This document shows positions 10,557 to 22,868 of a stretch of DNA of 64,000 bases, piece after piece; positions within the stretch are counted from its first letter, which is position 1; each line of letters starts with the position of its first letter. The notes under the pieces were generated by a model, which was not told where the DNA came from, made no database searches, and worked only from the letters and a program-made list of their open reading frames with translations. Source of the stretch: Balaenoptera acutorostrata. Lineage: Eukaryota > Chordata > Mammalia > Artiodactyla > Balaenopteridae. Where the stretch lies: contig NW_026646029.1 in the NCBI RefSeq assembly GCF_949987535.1, forward strand, positions 1,364,001 through 1,428,000, in the 5' to 3' direction. A program made the position numbers and the translations under genes.

Positions 10557-12316
10557 TAATTTGAAACCCTTGTTTTATGCATCTCCCCACCTCACCTTTC
10601 CCGTTCAGCAGCCATAGTGTGTTTTCTGAACGTGTGACTCTGTTCTGTTTTGTAATTCAGTTCAAGTGTAGCGGTTTTTACATTCCCTCTATAAGTGATA
10701 TCTTATGATAAGTGTCTTTTTCTGTGTGACTTATTTCACTTAGAATCGCCGTACCTAAATCCACTCATCGTGCTGCTACTAGCCTTATGACGTGGATTTC
10801 ATGGCTGAGTGATATTCCATTGTACATGAGGACTACAACTTCGTTATCCACTTTTCTCTTTCCTAGGATATTTAAGGTGTAATGAAGTGGGGGTTCTTGT
10901 CAACAGAGCAGCCCTAAACTTTGGGGTGCCTGTGTCTTGCTGATTTTTAGTTTTCCCAATTTATACGCCCATGAGTGGAAGTGCCCTATGCTCTCCAAGC
11001 TGTGTTTTTTAGATGTTTCAGGACACACCGTACACTTCTCCAGAGTGGCTGTTGGCAATTTACATCCCGCCCATCAGCGTAGCAAGGCTCCCATTTCTCC
11101 ATGGCCGGTCCTGCATTTCTGGTTTGGACACTTTTTTCCGCATGGCCCTTTTGCCCGCTGGGAAGCGAGACTTCTTTGGAGCGCTGATTTGCCTTTCCAG
11201 GTTGCTTGGTTGGCCAAAAAGGGCGTATGCGTTTTTTCCTGAATATATTCAGGAAAAAACGCATACGCCCTTTTTGGCCAAGGGCATCATTGTCCACGTT
11301 TTGCCGCTTTTCATGTGCTTTCAAGGCGATTCGAATCTACCTCCTGAAATCTGTTTCCTGCAATTCTGCCTTGCTTTCAAAGCCTCTTCGTTGCCTTCCC
11401 TCAATATATTTGTGGACGAGAGTTATCATTTCTAACTCTGCAGGTTTGTGAATTGCAGTGCCCCTGAGCTCCATTTTTCCAGTCGCTTTTTTGGGAGCTG
11501 GCCGCAAAAGTGCAGGATTGCTTCAGGCCCTCTTCTGGTTCTGGGGGGCAGGCTGAGCTTGTGGTTAATTCTTCTTCCTGATGGGAAAATAGAGTGACCT
11601 GTGCCTGTCCCAACCCCTAGAGCTAGTCTCTCATTGGTTCCCCCTCTTCCCGTTCATCCTCAGGACAAATTGCAACCTGTACGGAACAGGAGGTTAAAGG
11701 TGCTGATTCTCCAAGGAGGGAGATGGCTAGTAAAGCGGCTGGAATGGCGAACCCGAGCACAAGGAGATGAGAAATGAGGTGCGTTTTAGAAACCTTTCCC
11801 GATCACACGGTGTACCATCTTCTGGGTTTCTCATGCATGTTTTCGACGTAGGAAGATGCCCTTGAACCTGGAGATTTGGGACCCATGGGATGGGTACCAT
11901 GCAGTATTATTTTAAAGGGTCTGCGTTGTCTCACGCAACCTCACCAAACCTCTCAGCCCCAAGAGTGTCCACCCTTATGTCTCAATCAGCTGTGGGTCTA
12001 GATATGGTCAATCCAGGTTGCATCACAGCCCCTGAACGAATTTTGTAAGAATTTCTCTCTCTTTCACTGTCTTTGTTTTACGGGTTTTGAAAAGTAATTT
12101 ATGTTTATAATGGGGTTTAGCTGCTTTTCACGGCTGTGTTTATGCCGCTTTACACCCCCTTGACTCACTTACAGAGAGATATCAATACATATGTTTGAAG
12201 ATTCTTACTAGTCAGATATATTCTTGTGCGGTGAATAGGGGGTGTTGAGGCCAGTTCACTGAGCAAGGAGTAGGTCTTGTCTACTACATATTGGGTTTAT
12301 GGAACGGTATCTGAGC
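10557..12316 (+). repeat. Satellite monomer 7 (D1)
   Basis: 1,760 bp. D1 markers are complete and it is close to monomer 3. The perfect palindrome is at 11210-11281. Confidence 0.95.
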
Positions 12317-14073
12317 TAATTTGAAACCCTTGTTTTATGCATCACCCCACCTCACCTTTCCCGTTAAGCAGCCATAGTGTGTTTTCTGAACGTGTGACTC
12401 TGTTCTGTTTTGTAATTCAGTTCAAGTGTAGCGGTTTTTACATTCCCTCTATAAGTGATATCTTATGATAAGTGTCTTTTTCTGTGTGACTTATTTCACT
12501 TAGAATCGTCCTACCTAAATCCACTCATCGTGGTGCTATTGGCTTATGACGTGGATTTCATGGCTGAGTGATATTCCATTGTACATGAGGACCACAACTT
12601 CTTTATCCACTTTTCTCCTTCCTAGGATATTTAAGGTGTAATGAAGTGGGGGTTCTTGTCAACAGAGCAGCCCTAAACTTTGGGGTGCCTGTGTCTTGCT
12701 GATTTTTAGTTTTCCCAATTTATACGCCCATGAGTGGAAGTGCCCTATGCTCTCCAAGCTGTGTTTTTTAGATGTTTCAGGACACACCGTACACTTCTCC
12801 AGAGTGGCTGTTGGCAATTTACATCCCGCCCATCAGCGTAGCAAGCTCCCATTTCTCCATGGCCGGTCCTGCATTTCTGGTTTGGACACTTTTTTCCGCA
12901 TGGCCCTTTTGCCCGCTGGGAAGCGAGACTTATTTGGAGCGCTGATTTGCCTTTCCAGGTTGCTTGGTTGGCCAAAAAGGGCGTATGCGTTTTTTCCTGA
13001 ATATATTCAGGAAAAAACGCATACGCCCTTTTTGGCCAAGGGCATCATTGTCCACGTTTTGCCGCTTTTCATGTGCTTTCAAGGCGATTCGAATCTACCT
13101 CCTGAAATCTGTTTCCTGCAATTCTGCCTTGCTTTCAAAGCCTCTTCGTTGCCTTCCCTCAATATATTTGTGGACGAGAGTTATCATTTCTAACTCTGCA
13201 GGTTTGTGAATTGCAGTGCCCCTGAGCTCCATTTTTCCAGTCGCTTTTTTGGGAGCTGGCCGCAAAAGTGCAGGATTGCTTCAGGCCCTCTTCTGGTTCT
13301 GGGGGGCAGGCTGAGCTTGTGGTTAATTCTTCTTCCTGATGGGAAAATAGAGTGACCTGTGCCTGTCCCAACCCCTAGAGCTAGTCTCTCATTGGTTCCC
13401 CCTCTTCCCGTTCATCCTCAGGACAAATTGCAACCTGTACGGAACAGGAGGTTAAAGGTGCTGATTCTCCAAGGAGGGAGATGGCTAGTAAAGCGGCTGG
13501 AATGGCGAACCCGAGCACAAGGAGATGAGAAATGAGGTGCGTTTTAGAAACCTTTCCCGATCACACGGTGTACCATCTTCTGGGTTTCTCATGCATGTTT
13601 TCGACGTAGGAAGATGCCCTTGAACCTGGAGATTTGGGACCCATGGGATGGGTACCATGCAGTATTACTTTAAAGGGTCTGCGTTGGCTCACGCAACCTC
13701 ACCAAACCTCTCAGCCCCAAGAGTGTCCACCCTTATGTCTCAATCAGCTGTGGGTCTAGATATGGTCAATCCAGGTTGCATCACAACCCCTGAACGAATT
13801 GTGTAAGAATTTCTCTCTCTTTCACTGTCTTTGTTTCACGGGTTTTGAAAAGTAATTTCTTTTTATAATGGGGTTTAGCTGTTTTTCACGGCTGGTTTAT
13901 GCCCCTTTACACCCCCTTGACTCACTTACAGAGAGATATCAATACATAGGTTTGAAGATTCTTACTAGTCAGATATATTCTTGTGCGGTGAATAGGGGGT
14001 GTTGAGGCCAGTTCACTGAGCAAGGAGTAGGTCTTGTCTACTACATATTGGGTTTATGGAACGGTATCTGAGC
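12317..14073 (+). repeat. Satellite monomer 8 (D2)
   Basis: 1,757 bp, the shortest complete unit. It has the two D2 deletions plus a third 1-bp loss in 'cacggctggtttatg'. Private changes are 'gacttatttggag', 'catcacaacccctg' and 'gaattgtgtaag'. The perfect palindrome is at 12968-13039. Confidence 0.95.
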
Positions 14074-15833
14074 TAATTTGAAACCCTTGTTTTATGCATC
14101 TCCCCACCTCACCTTTCCCGTTCAGCAGCCATAGTGTGTTTTCTGAACGTGTGACTCTGTTCTGTTTTGTAATTCAGTTCAAGTGTAGCGGTTTTTACAT
14201 TCCCTCTATAAGTGATATCTTATGATAAGTGTCTTTTTCTGTGTGACTTATTTCACTTAGAATCGTCGTACCTAAATCCACTCATCGTGCTGCTACTAGC
14301 CTTATGACGTGGATTTCATGGCTGAGTGATATTCCATTGTACATAAGGACCACAACTTCGTTATACACTTTTCTCTTTCCTAGAATATTTAAGGTGTAAT
14401 GAAGTGGGAGTTCTTGTCAACAGAGCAGCCCTAAACTTTGGGGTGCCTGTGTCTTGCTGATTTTTAGTTTTCCCAATTTATACGCCCATGAGTGGAAGTG
14501 CCCTATGCTCTCCAAGCTGTGTTTTTTAGATGTTTCAGGACACACCGTACACTTCTCCAGAGTGGCTGTTGGCAATTTACATCCCGCCCATCAGCGTAGC
14601 AAGGCTCCCATTTCTCCATGGCCGGTCCTGCATTTCTGGTTTGGACACTTTATTCCGCATGGCCCTTTTGCCCGCTGGGAAGCGAGACTTCTTTGGAGCG
14701 CTGATTTGCCTTTCCAGGTTGCTTGGTTGGCCAAAAAGGGCGTATGCGTTTTTTCCTGAATATATTCAGGAAAAAACGCATACGCCCTTTTTGGCCAAGG
14801 GCATCATTGTCCACATTTTGCCGCTTTTCATGTGCTTTCAAGGCGATTCGAATCTACCTCCTGAAATCTGTTTCCTGCAATTCTGCCTTGCTTTCAAAGC
14901 CTCTTCGTTGCCTTCCCTCAATATATTTGTGGAAGAGAGTTATCATTTCTAACTCTGCAGGTTTGTGAATTGCAGTGCCCCTGAGCTCCATTTTTCCAGT
15001 CGCTTTTTTGGGAGCTGGCCGCAAAAGTGCAGGATTGCTTCAGGCCCTCTTCTGGTTCTGGGGGGCAGGCTGAGCTTGTGGTTAATTCTTCTTCCTGATG
15101 GGAAAATAGAGTGACCTGTGCCTGTCCCAACCCCTAGAGCTAGTCTCTCATTGGTTCCCCCTCTTCCCGTTCATCCTCAGGACAAATTGCAACCTGTACG
15201 GAACAGGAGGTTAAAGGTGCTGATTCTCCAAGGAGGGAGATGGCTAGTAAAGTGGCTGGAATGGCGAACCCGAGCACAAGGAGATGAGAAATGAGGTGCG
15301 TTTTAGAAACCTTTCCCGATCACACGGTGTACCATCTTCTGGGTTTCTCATGCATGTTTTCGACGTAGGAAGATGCCCTTGAACCTGGAGATTTGGGACC
15401 CATGGGATGGGTACCATGCAGTATTATTTTAAAGGGTCTGCGTTGTCTCACGCAACCTCACCAAACCTCTCAGCCCCAAGAGTGTCCACCCTTATGTCTC
15501 AATCAGCTGTGGGTCTAGATATGGTCAATCCAGGTTGCATCACAGCCCCTGAACGAATTTTGTAAGAATTTCTCTCTCTTTCACTGTCTTTGTTTTACGG
15601 GTTTTGAAAAGTAATTTATGTTTATAATGGGGTTTAGCTGCTTTTCACGGCTGTGTTTATGCCGCTTTACACCCCCTTGACTCACTTACAGAGAGATATC
15701 AATACATATGTTTGAAGATTCTTACTAGTCAGATATATTCTTGTGCGGTGAATAGGGGGTGTTGAGGCCAGTTCACTGAGAAAGGAGTAGGTCTTGTCTA
15801 CTACATATTGGGTTTATGGAACGGTATCTGAGC
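14074..15833 (+). repeat. Satellite monomer 9 (diverged D1)
   Basis: 1,760 bp. The tail is D1 ('ttattttaaaggg', 'taatttatgttta'), but the head reads 'gaatcgtcgtacc' and 'acataaggacc'. Private changes are 'cgttatacac', 'cactttattccgc' and 'tggaagagag'. The perfect palindrome is at 14727-14798. Confidence 0.95.
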
Positions 15834-17591
15834 TAATTTGAAACCCTTGTTTTATGCATCACCCCACCTCACCTTTCCCGTTAAGCAGCCATAGTGTGTT
15901 TTCTGAACGTGTGACTCTGTTCTGTTTTGTAATTCAGTTCAAGTGTAGCGGTTTTTACATTCCCTCTATAAGTGATATCTTATGATAAGTGTATTTTTCT
16001 GTGTGACTTATTTCACTTAGAATCGTCCTACCTAAATCCACTCATCGTGGTGCTATTGGCTTATGACGTGGATTTCATGGCTGAGTGATATTCCACTGTA
16101 CATGAGGACCACAACTTCTTTATCCACTTTTCTCCTTCCTAGGATATTTAAGGTGTAATGAAGTGGGGGTTCTTGTCAACAGAGCAGCCCTAAACTTTGG
16201 GGTGCCTGTGTCTTGCTGATTTTTAGTTTTCCCAATTTATACGCCCATGAGTGGAAGTGCCCTATGCTCTCCAAGCTGTGTTTTTTAGTTGTTTCAGGAC
16301 ACACCCTACACTTCTCCAGAGTGGCTGTTGGCAATTTACATCCCGCCCATCAGCGTAGAAAGGCTCCCATTCTCCATGGCCGGTCCAGCATTTCTGGTTT
16401 GGACACTTTTTTCCGCATGGCCCTTTTGCCCGCTGGGAAGCGAGACTTCTTTGGAGCGCTGATTTGCCTTTCCAGGTTGCTTGGGTGGCCAAAAAGGGCG
16501 TATGCGTTTTTTCCTGAATATATTCAGGAAAAAACGCATACGCCCTTTTTGGCCAAGGGCATCATTGTCCACGTTTTGCCGCATTTCATGTGCTTTCAAG
16601 GCGATTCGAATCTACCTCCTGAAATCTGTTTCCTGCAATTCTGCCTTGCTTTCAAAGCCTCTTCGTTGCCTTCCCTCAATATATTTGTGGACGAGAGTTA
16701 TCATTTATAATTCTGCAGGTTTGTGAATTGCAGTGCCCCTGAGCTCCATTTTTCCAGTCGCTTTTTTGGGAGCTGGCCGCAAAAGTGCAGGATTGCTTCA
16801 GGCCCTCTTCTGGTTCTGGGGGGCAGGCTGAGCTTGTGGTTAATTCTTCTTCCTGATGGGAAAATAGAGTGACCTGTGCCTGTCCCAACCCCTAGAGCTA
16901 GTCTCTCATTGGTTCCCCCTCTTCCCGTTCATCCTCAGGACAAATTGCAACCTGTACGGAACAGGAGGTTAAAGGTGCTGATTCTCCAAGGAGGGAGATG
17001 GCTAGTAAAGCGGCTGGAATGGCGAACCCGAGCACAAGGAGATGAGAAATGAGGTGCGTTTTAGAAAACTTTCCCGATCACATGGTGTACCATCTTCTGG
17101 GTTTCTCATGCATGTTTTCGACGTAGGAAGATGCCCTTGAACATGGAGATTTGGGACCCTTGGGATGGGTACCATGCAGTATTACTTTAAAGGGTCTGCG
17201 TTGGCTCACGCAACCTCACCAAACCTCTCAGCCCCAAGAGTGTCCACCCTTATGTCTCAATCAGCTGTGGGTCTAGATATGGTCAATCCAGGTTGCATCA
17301 CAGCCCCTGAACGAATTTTGTAAAAATTTCTCTCTCTTTCACTGTCTTTGTTTCACGGGTTTTGAAAAGTAATTTCTTTTTATAATGGGGTTTAGCTGCT
17401 TTTCACGGCTGTGTTTAGGCTGCTTTACACCCCCTTGACTCACTTACAGAGAGATATCAATACATAGGTTTGAAGTTTCTTACTAGTCAGATATATTCTT
17501 GTGCGGTGAATAGGGGGTGTTGAGGCCAGTTCACTGAGCAAGGAGTAGGTCTTGTCTACTATATATTGGGTTTCTGGAACGGTATCTGAGC
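15834..17591 (+). repeat. Satellite monomer 10 (diverged D2)
   Basis: 1,758 bp. The D2 head has 'cccgttaagc' and 'gtgctattggctta'. A different 1-bp loss is seen in 'ctcccattctcc'. The tail has 'gtttaggctgc' and 'tatatattgggtttctgg', shared with monomer 11. The palindrome at 16485-16556 is perfect except for its first base (T to G). Confidence 0.95.
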
Positions 17592-19351
17592 TAATTTGAA
17601 ACCCTTGTTTTATGCATCACCCCACCTCACCTTTCCCGTTCAGCAGCCATAGTGTGTTTTCTGAACGTGTGACTCTGTTCTGTTTTGTAATTCAGTTCAA
17701 GTGTAGCGGTTTTTACATTCCCTCTATAAGTGATATCTTATGATAAGTGTCTTTTTCTGTGTGACTTATTTCACTTAGAATCGTCGTACCTAAATCCACT
17801 CATCTTGCTGCTACTAGCCTTATGACGTGGAGTTCATGGCTGAGTGATATTCCATTGTCCATGAGGACCACAACTTCCTTATCCACTTTTCTCTTTCCTA
17901 GGATATTTAAGGTGTAATGAAGTGGGGGTTCTTGGCAACAGAGCAGCCCTAAACTTTGGGGTGCCTGTGTCTTGCTGATTTTTAGTTTTCCCAATTTATA
18001 CGCCCATGAGTGGAAGTGCCCTATGCTCTCCAAGCTGTGTTTTTTAGATGTTTCAGGACACACCGTACACTTCTCCAGAGTGGCTGTTGGCCATTTACAT
18101 CCCGCCCATCAGTGTAGCAAGGCTCCCATTTCTCCATGGCCGGTCCTGCATTTCTGGTTTGGACACTTTTTTCCTCATGGCCCTTTTGCCCGCTGGGAAG
18201 CGAGACTTCTTTGGAGCGCTGATTTGCCTTTCCAGGTTGCTTGGTTGGCCAAAAAGGGCGTATGCGTTTTTTCCTGAATATATTCAGGAAAAAACGCATA
18301 CGCCCTTTTTGGCCAAGGGCATCATTGTCCACGTTTTGCCGCTTTTCATGTGCTTTCAAGGCGATTCGAATCTACCTCCTGAAATCTGTTTCCTGCAATT
18401 CTGCCTTGCTTTCAAAGCCTCTTCGTTGCCTTCCCTCAATATATTTGTGGACGAGAGTTATCATTTCTAACTCTGCAGGTTTGTGAATTGCAGTGCCCCT
18501 GAGCTCCATTTTTCCAGTCGCTTTTTTGGGAGCTGGCCGCAAAAGTGCAGGATTGCTTCAGGCCCTCTTCTGGTTCTGGGGGGCAGGCTGAGCTTGTGGT
18601 TAATTCTTCTTCCTGATGGGAAAATAGAGTGACCTGTGCCTGTCCCAACCCCTAGAGCTAGTCTCTCATTGGTTCCCCCTCTTCCCGTTCATCCTCAGGA
18701 CAGATTGCAACCTGTACGGAACAGGAGGTTAAAGGTGCTGATTCTCCAAGGAGGGAGATGGCTAGTAAAGCGGCTGGAATGGCGAACCCGAGCACAAGGA
18801 GATGAGAAATGAGGTGCGTTTTAGAAAACTTTCCCGATCACATGGTGTACCATCTTCTGGGTTTCTCATGCATGTTTTCGACGTAGGAAGATGCCCTTGA
18901 ACCTGGAGATTTGGGACCCTTGGGATGGGTACCATGCAGTATTACTTTAAAGGGTCTGCGTGGGCTCACGCAACCTCACCAAACCTCTCAGCCCCAAGAG
19001 TGTCCACCCTTATGTCTCAATCAGCTGTGGGTCTAGATATGGTCAATCCAGGTTGCATCACAGCCCCTGAACGAATTTTGTAAAAATTTCTCTCTCTTTT
19101 ACTGTCTTTGTTTCACGGGTTTTGAAAAGTAATTTCTTTTTATAATGGGGTTTAGCTGCTTTTCACGGCTGTGTTTAGGCCGCTTTACACCCCCTTGACT
19201 CACTTACAGAGAGATATCAATACATAGGTTTGAAGATTCTTACTAGTCAGATATATTCTTGTGCGGTGAATAGGGGGTGTTGAGGCCAGTTCACTGAGCA
19301 AGGAGTAGGTCTTGTCTACTATATATTGGGTTTCTGGAACGGTATCTGAGC
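17592..19351 (+). repeat. Satellite monomer 11 (family A mosaic)
   Basis: 1,760 bp. The head is shared with monomer 12 ('catcttgctgc', 'gtccatgagg', 'cttccttatcc'). The middle is shared with monomer 13 ('ggccatttac', 'cagtgtagc', 'ttcctcatgg'). The tail is shared with monomer 10 ('aaaactttcccgatcacatgg', read as two adjoining pieces). The perfect palindrome is at 18245-18316. Confidence 0.95.
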
Positions 19352-21110
19352 TAATTTGAAACCCTTGTTTTATGCATCACCCCACCTCACCTTTCCCGTT
19401 CAGCAGCCATAGTGTGTTTTCTGAACGTGTGACTCTGTTCTGTTTTGTAATTCAGTTCAAGTGTAGCGGTTTTTACATTCCCTCTATAAGTGATATCTTA
19501 TGATAAGTGTCTTTTTCTGTGTGACTTATTTCACTTAGAATCGTCGTACCTAAATCCACTCATCTTGCTGCTACTAGCCTTATGACGTGGAGTTCATGGC
19601 TGAGTGATATTCCATTGTCCATGAGGACCACAACTTCCTTATCCACTTTTCTCTTTCCTAGGATATTTAAGGTGTAATGAAGTGGGGGTTCTTGTCAACA
19701 GAGCAGCCCTAAACTTTGGGGTGCCTGTGTCTTGCTGATTTTTAGTTTTCCCAATTTATACGCCCATGAGTGGAAGTGCCCTATGCTCTCCAAGCTGTGT
19801 TTTTTAGATGTTTCAGGACACACCGTACACTTCTCCAGAGTGGCTGTTGGCAATTTACATCCCGCCCATCAGCGTAGCAAGGCTCCCATTTCTCCATGGC
19901 CGGTCCTGCATTTCTGGTTTGGACACTTTTTTCCGCATGGCCCTTTTGCCCGCTGGGAAACGAGACTTCTTTGGAGCGCTGATTTGCCTTTCCAGGTTGC
20001 TTGGTTGGCCAAAAGGGCGTATGCGTTTTTTCCTGAATATATTCAGGAAAAAACGCATACGCCCTTTTTGGCCAAGGGCATCATTGTCCACGTTTTGCCG
20101 CTTTTCATGTGCTTTCAAGGCGATTCGAATCTACCTCCTGAAATCTGTTTCCTGCAATTCTGCCTTGCTTTCAAAGCCTCTTTGTTGCCTTCCCTCAATA
20201 TATTTGTTGACGAGAGTTATCATTTATAACTCTGCAGGTTTGTGAATTGCAGTGCCCCTGCGCTCCATTTTTCCAGTCGCTTTTTTGGGAGCTGGCCGCA
20301 AAAGTGCAGGATTGCTTCAGGCCCTCTTCTGGTTCTGGGGGGCAGGCTGAGCTTGTGGTTAATTCTTCTTCCTGATGGGAAAATAGAGTGACCTGTGCCT
20401 GTCCCAACCCCTAGAGCTAGTCTCTCATTGGTTCCCCCTCTTCCCGTTCATCCTCAGGACAAATTGCAACCTGTACGGAACACGAGGTTAAAGGTGCTGA
20501 TTCTCCAAGGAGGGAGATGGCTAGTAAAGCGGCTGGAATGGTGAACCCGAGCACAAGGAGATGAGAAATGAGGTGCGTTTTAGAAACCTTTCCCGATCAC
20601 ACGGTGTACCATCTTCTGGGTTTCTCATGCATGTTTTCGACGTAGGAAGATGCCCTTGAACCTGGAGATTTGGGACCCATGGGATGGGTACCATGCAGTA
20701 TTACTTTAAAGGGTCTGTGTTGGCTCACGCAACCTCACCAAACCTCTCAGCCCCTAGAGTGTCCACCCTTATGTCTCAATCAGCTGTGGGTCTAGATATG
20801 GTCAATCCAGGTTGCATCACAGCCCCTGAACGAATTTTGTAAGAATTTCTCTCTCTTTCACTGTCTTTGTTTCACGGGTTTTGAAAAGTAATTTCTTTTT
20901 ATAATGGGGTTTAGCTGCTTTTCACGGCTGTGTTTATGCCCCTTTACACCCCGTTGACTCACTTACAGAGAGATATCAATACATAGGTTTGAAGATTCTT
21001 ACTAGTCAGATATATTCTTGTGCGGTGAATAGGGGGTGTTTAGGCCAGTTCACTGAGCAAGGAGTAGGTCTTGTCTACTATATATTGGGTTTCTGGAACG
21101 GTATCTGAGC
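19352..21110 (+). repeat. Satellite monomer 12 (family A)
   Basis: 1,759 bp. The one missing base is in the A-tract of the palindrome's left arm, leaving a 71-bp inverted repeat at 20005-20075. Private changes are 'gggaaacgag', 'cctctttgttgcc', 'tttgttgacg', 'gaacacgagg', 'ccgttgactc' and 'gtttaggcc'. Confidence 0.95.
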
Positions 21111-22868
21111 TAATTTGAAACCCTTGTTTTATGCATCTCCCCACCTCACCTTTCCCGTTCAGCAGCCATAGTGTGTTTTCTGAACGTGTGACTCTGTTCT
21201 CTTGTAATTCAGTTCAAGTGTAGCGGTTTTTACATTCCCTCTATAAGTGATATCTTATGATAAGTGTCTTTTTCTGTGTGACTTATTTCACTTAGAATCG
21301 TCTTACCTAAATCCACTCATCGTGCTGCTACTAGCCTTATGACGTGGATTTCATGGCTGAGTGATATTCCTTTGTACATGAGGACCACAACTTCGTTATC
21401 CACTTTTCTCTTTCCTAGGATATTTAAGGTGTAATGAAGTGGGGGTTCTTGTCAACAGAGCAGCCCTAAACTTTGGGGTGCCTGTGTCTTGCTGATTTTT
21501 CGTTTTCCCAATTTATACGCCCATGAGTGGAAGTGCCCTATGCTCTCCAAGCTGTGTTTTTTAGATGTTTCAGGACACACCGTACACTTCTCCAGAGTGG
21601 CTGTTGGCCATTTACATCCCGCCCATCAGTGTAGCAAGGCTCCCATTTCTCCATGGCCGGTCCTGCATTTCTGGTTTGGACACTTTTTTCCTCATGGCCC
21701 TTTTGCCCGCTGGGAAGCGAGACTTCTTTGGAGCGCTGATTTGCCTTTCCAGGTTGCTTGGTTGGCCAAAAAGGGCGTATGCGTTTTTTCCTGAATATAT
21801 TCAGGAAAAAACGCATACGCCCTTTTTGGCCAAGGGCATCATTGTCCACGTTTTGCCGCTTTTCATGTGCTTTCAAGGCGATTCGAATCTACCTCCTGAA
21901 ATCTGTTTCCTGCAATTCTGCCTTGCTTTCAAAGCCTCTTCGTTGACTTCCCTCAATATATTTGTGGACGAGAGTTATCATTTCTAACTCTGCAGGTTTG
22001 TGAATTGCAGTGCCCCTGAGCTCCATTTTTCCAGTCGCTTTTTTGGGAGCTGGCCGCAAAAGTGCAGGATTGCTTCAGGCCCTCTTCTGGTTCTGGGGGG
22101 CAGGCTGAGCTTGTGGTTAATTCTTCTTCCTGATGGGAAAATAGAGTGACCTGTGCCTGTCCCAACCCCTAGAGCTAGTCTCTCATTGGTTCCCCCTCTT
22201 CCCGTTCATCCTCAGGACAAATTGCAACCTGTACGGAACAGGAGGTTAAAGGTGCTGATTCTCCAAGGAGGGAGATGGCTAGTAAAGCGGCTGGAATGGC
22301 GAACCCGAGCACAAGGAGATGAGAAATGAGGTGCGTTTTAGAAACCTTTCCCGATCACACGGTGTACCATCTTCTGGGTTTCTCATGCATGTTTTCGACG
22401 TAGGAAGATGCCCTTGAACCTGGAGATTTGGGACCCATGGGATGGGTACCATGCAGTATTACTTTAAAGGGTCTGCGTTGGCTCACGCAACCTCACCAAA
22501 CCTCTCAGCCCCAAGAGTGTCCACCCTTATGTCTCAATCAGCTGTGGGTCTAGATATGGTCAATCCAGGTTGCATCACAGCCCCTGAACGAATTTTGTAA
22601 GAATTTCTCTCTCTTTCACTGTCTTTGTTTCACGGGTTTTGAAAAGTAATTTCTTTTTATAATGGCGTTTAGCTGCTTTTCACGGCTGTGTTTATGCCCC
22701 TTTACACCCCCTTGACTCACTTACAGAGAGATATCAATACATAGGTTTGAAGATTCTTACTAGTCAGATATATTCTTGTGCGGTGAATAGGGGGTGTTGA
22801 GGCCAGTTCACTGAGCAAGGAGTAGGTCTTGTCTACTACATATTGGGTTTATGGAACGGTATCTGAGC
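21111..22868 (+). repeat. Satellite monomer 13 (family A mosaic)
   Basis: 1,758 bp. It is shortened by 2 bp where 'gttctgttttgtaa' has become 'gttctcttgtaa' near 21200. Other markers are 'gaatcgtcttacc', 'attcctttgtac' and 'gatttttcgtttt'. The middle segment matches monomer 11. The perfect palindrome is at 21762-21833. Confidence 0.95.

Larger units (their letters stand above)
3521..17591 (+). repeat. Dimeric higher-order repeat block, four copies of ~3,518 bp
   Basis: D1 and D2 monomers alternate strictly: 3/4, 5/6, 7/8 and 9/10 begin at 3521, 7039, 10557 and 14074, with the next boundary at 17592. The dimer period is therefore 3,518, 3,518, 3,517 and 3,518 bp. The D1/D2 diagnostic variants recur every second monomer, not every monomer, which shows that the amplification unit was the dimer. 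The first three dimers are very similar; the fourth carries many private changes. Confidence 0.9.
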
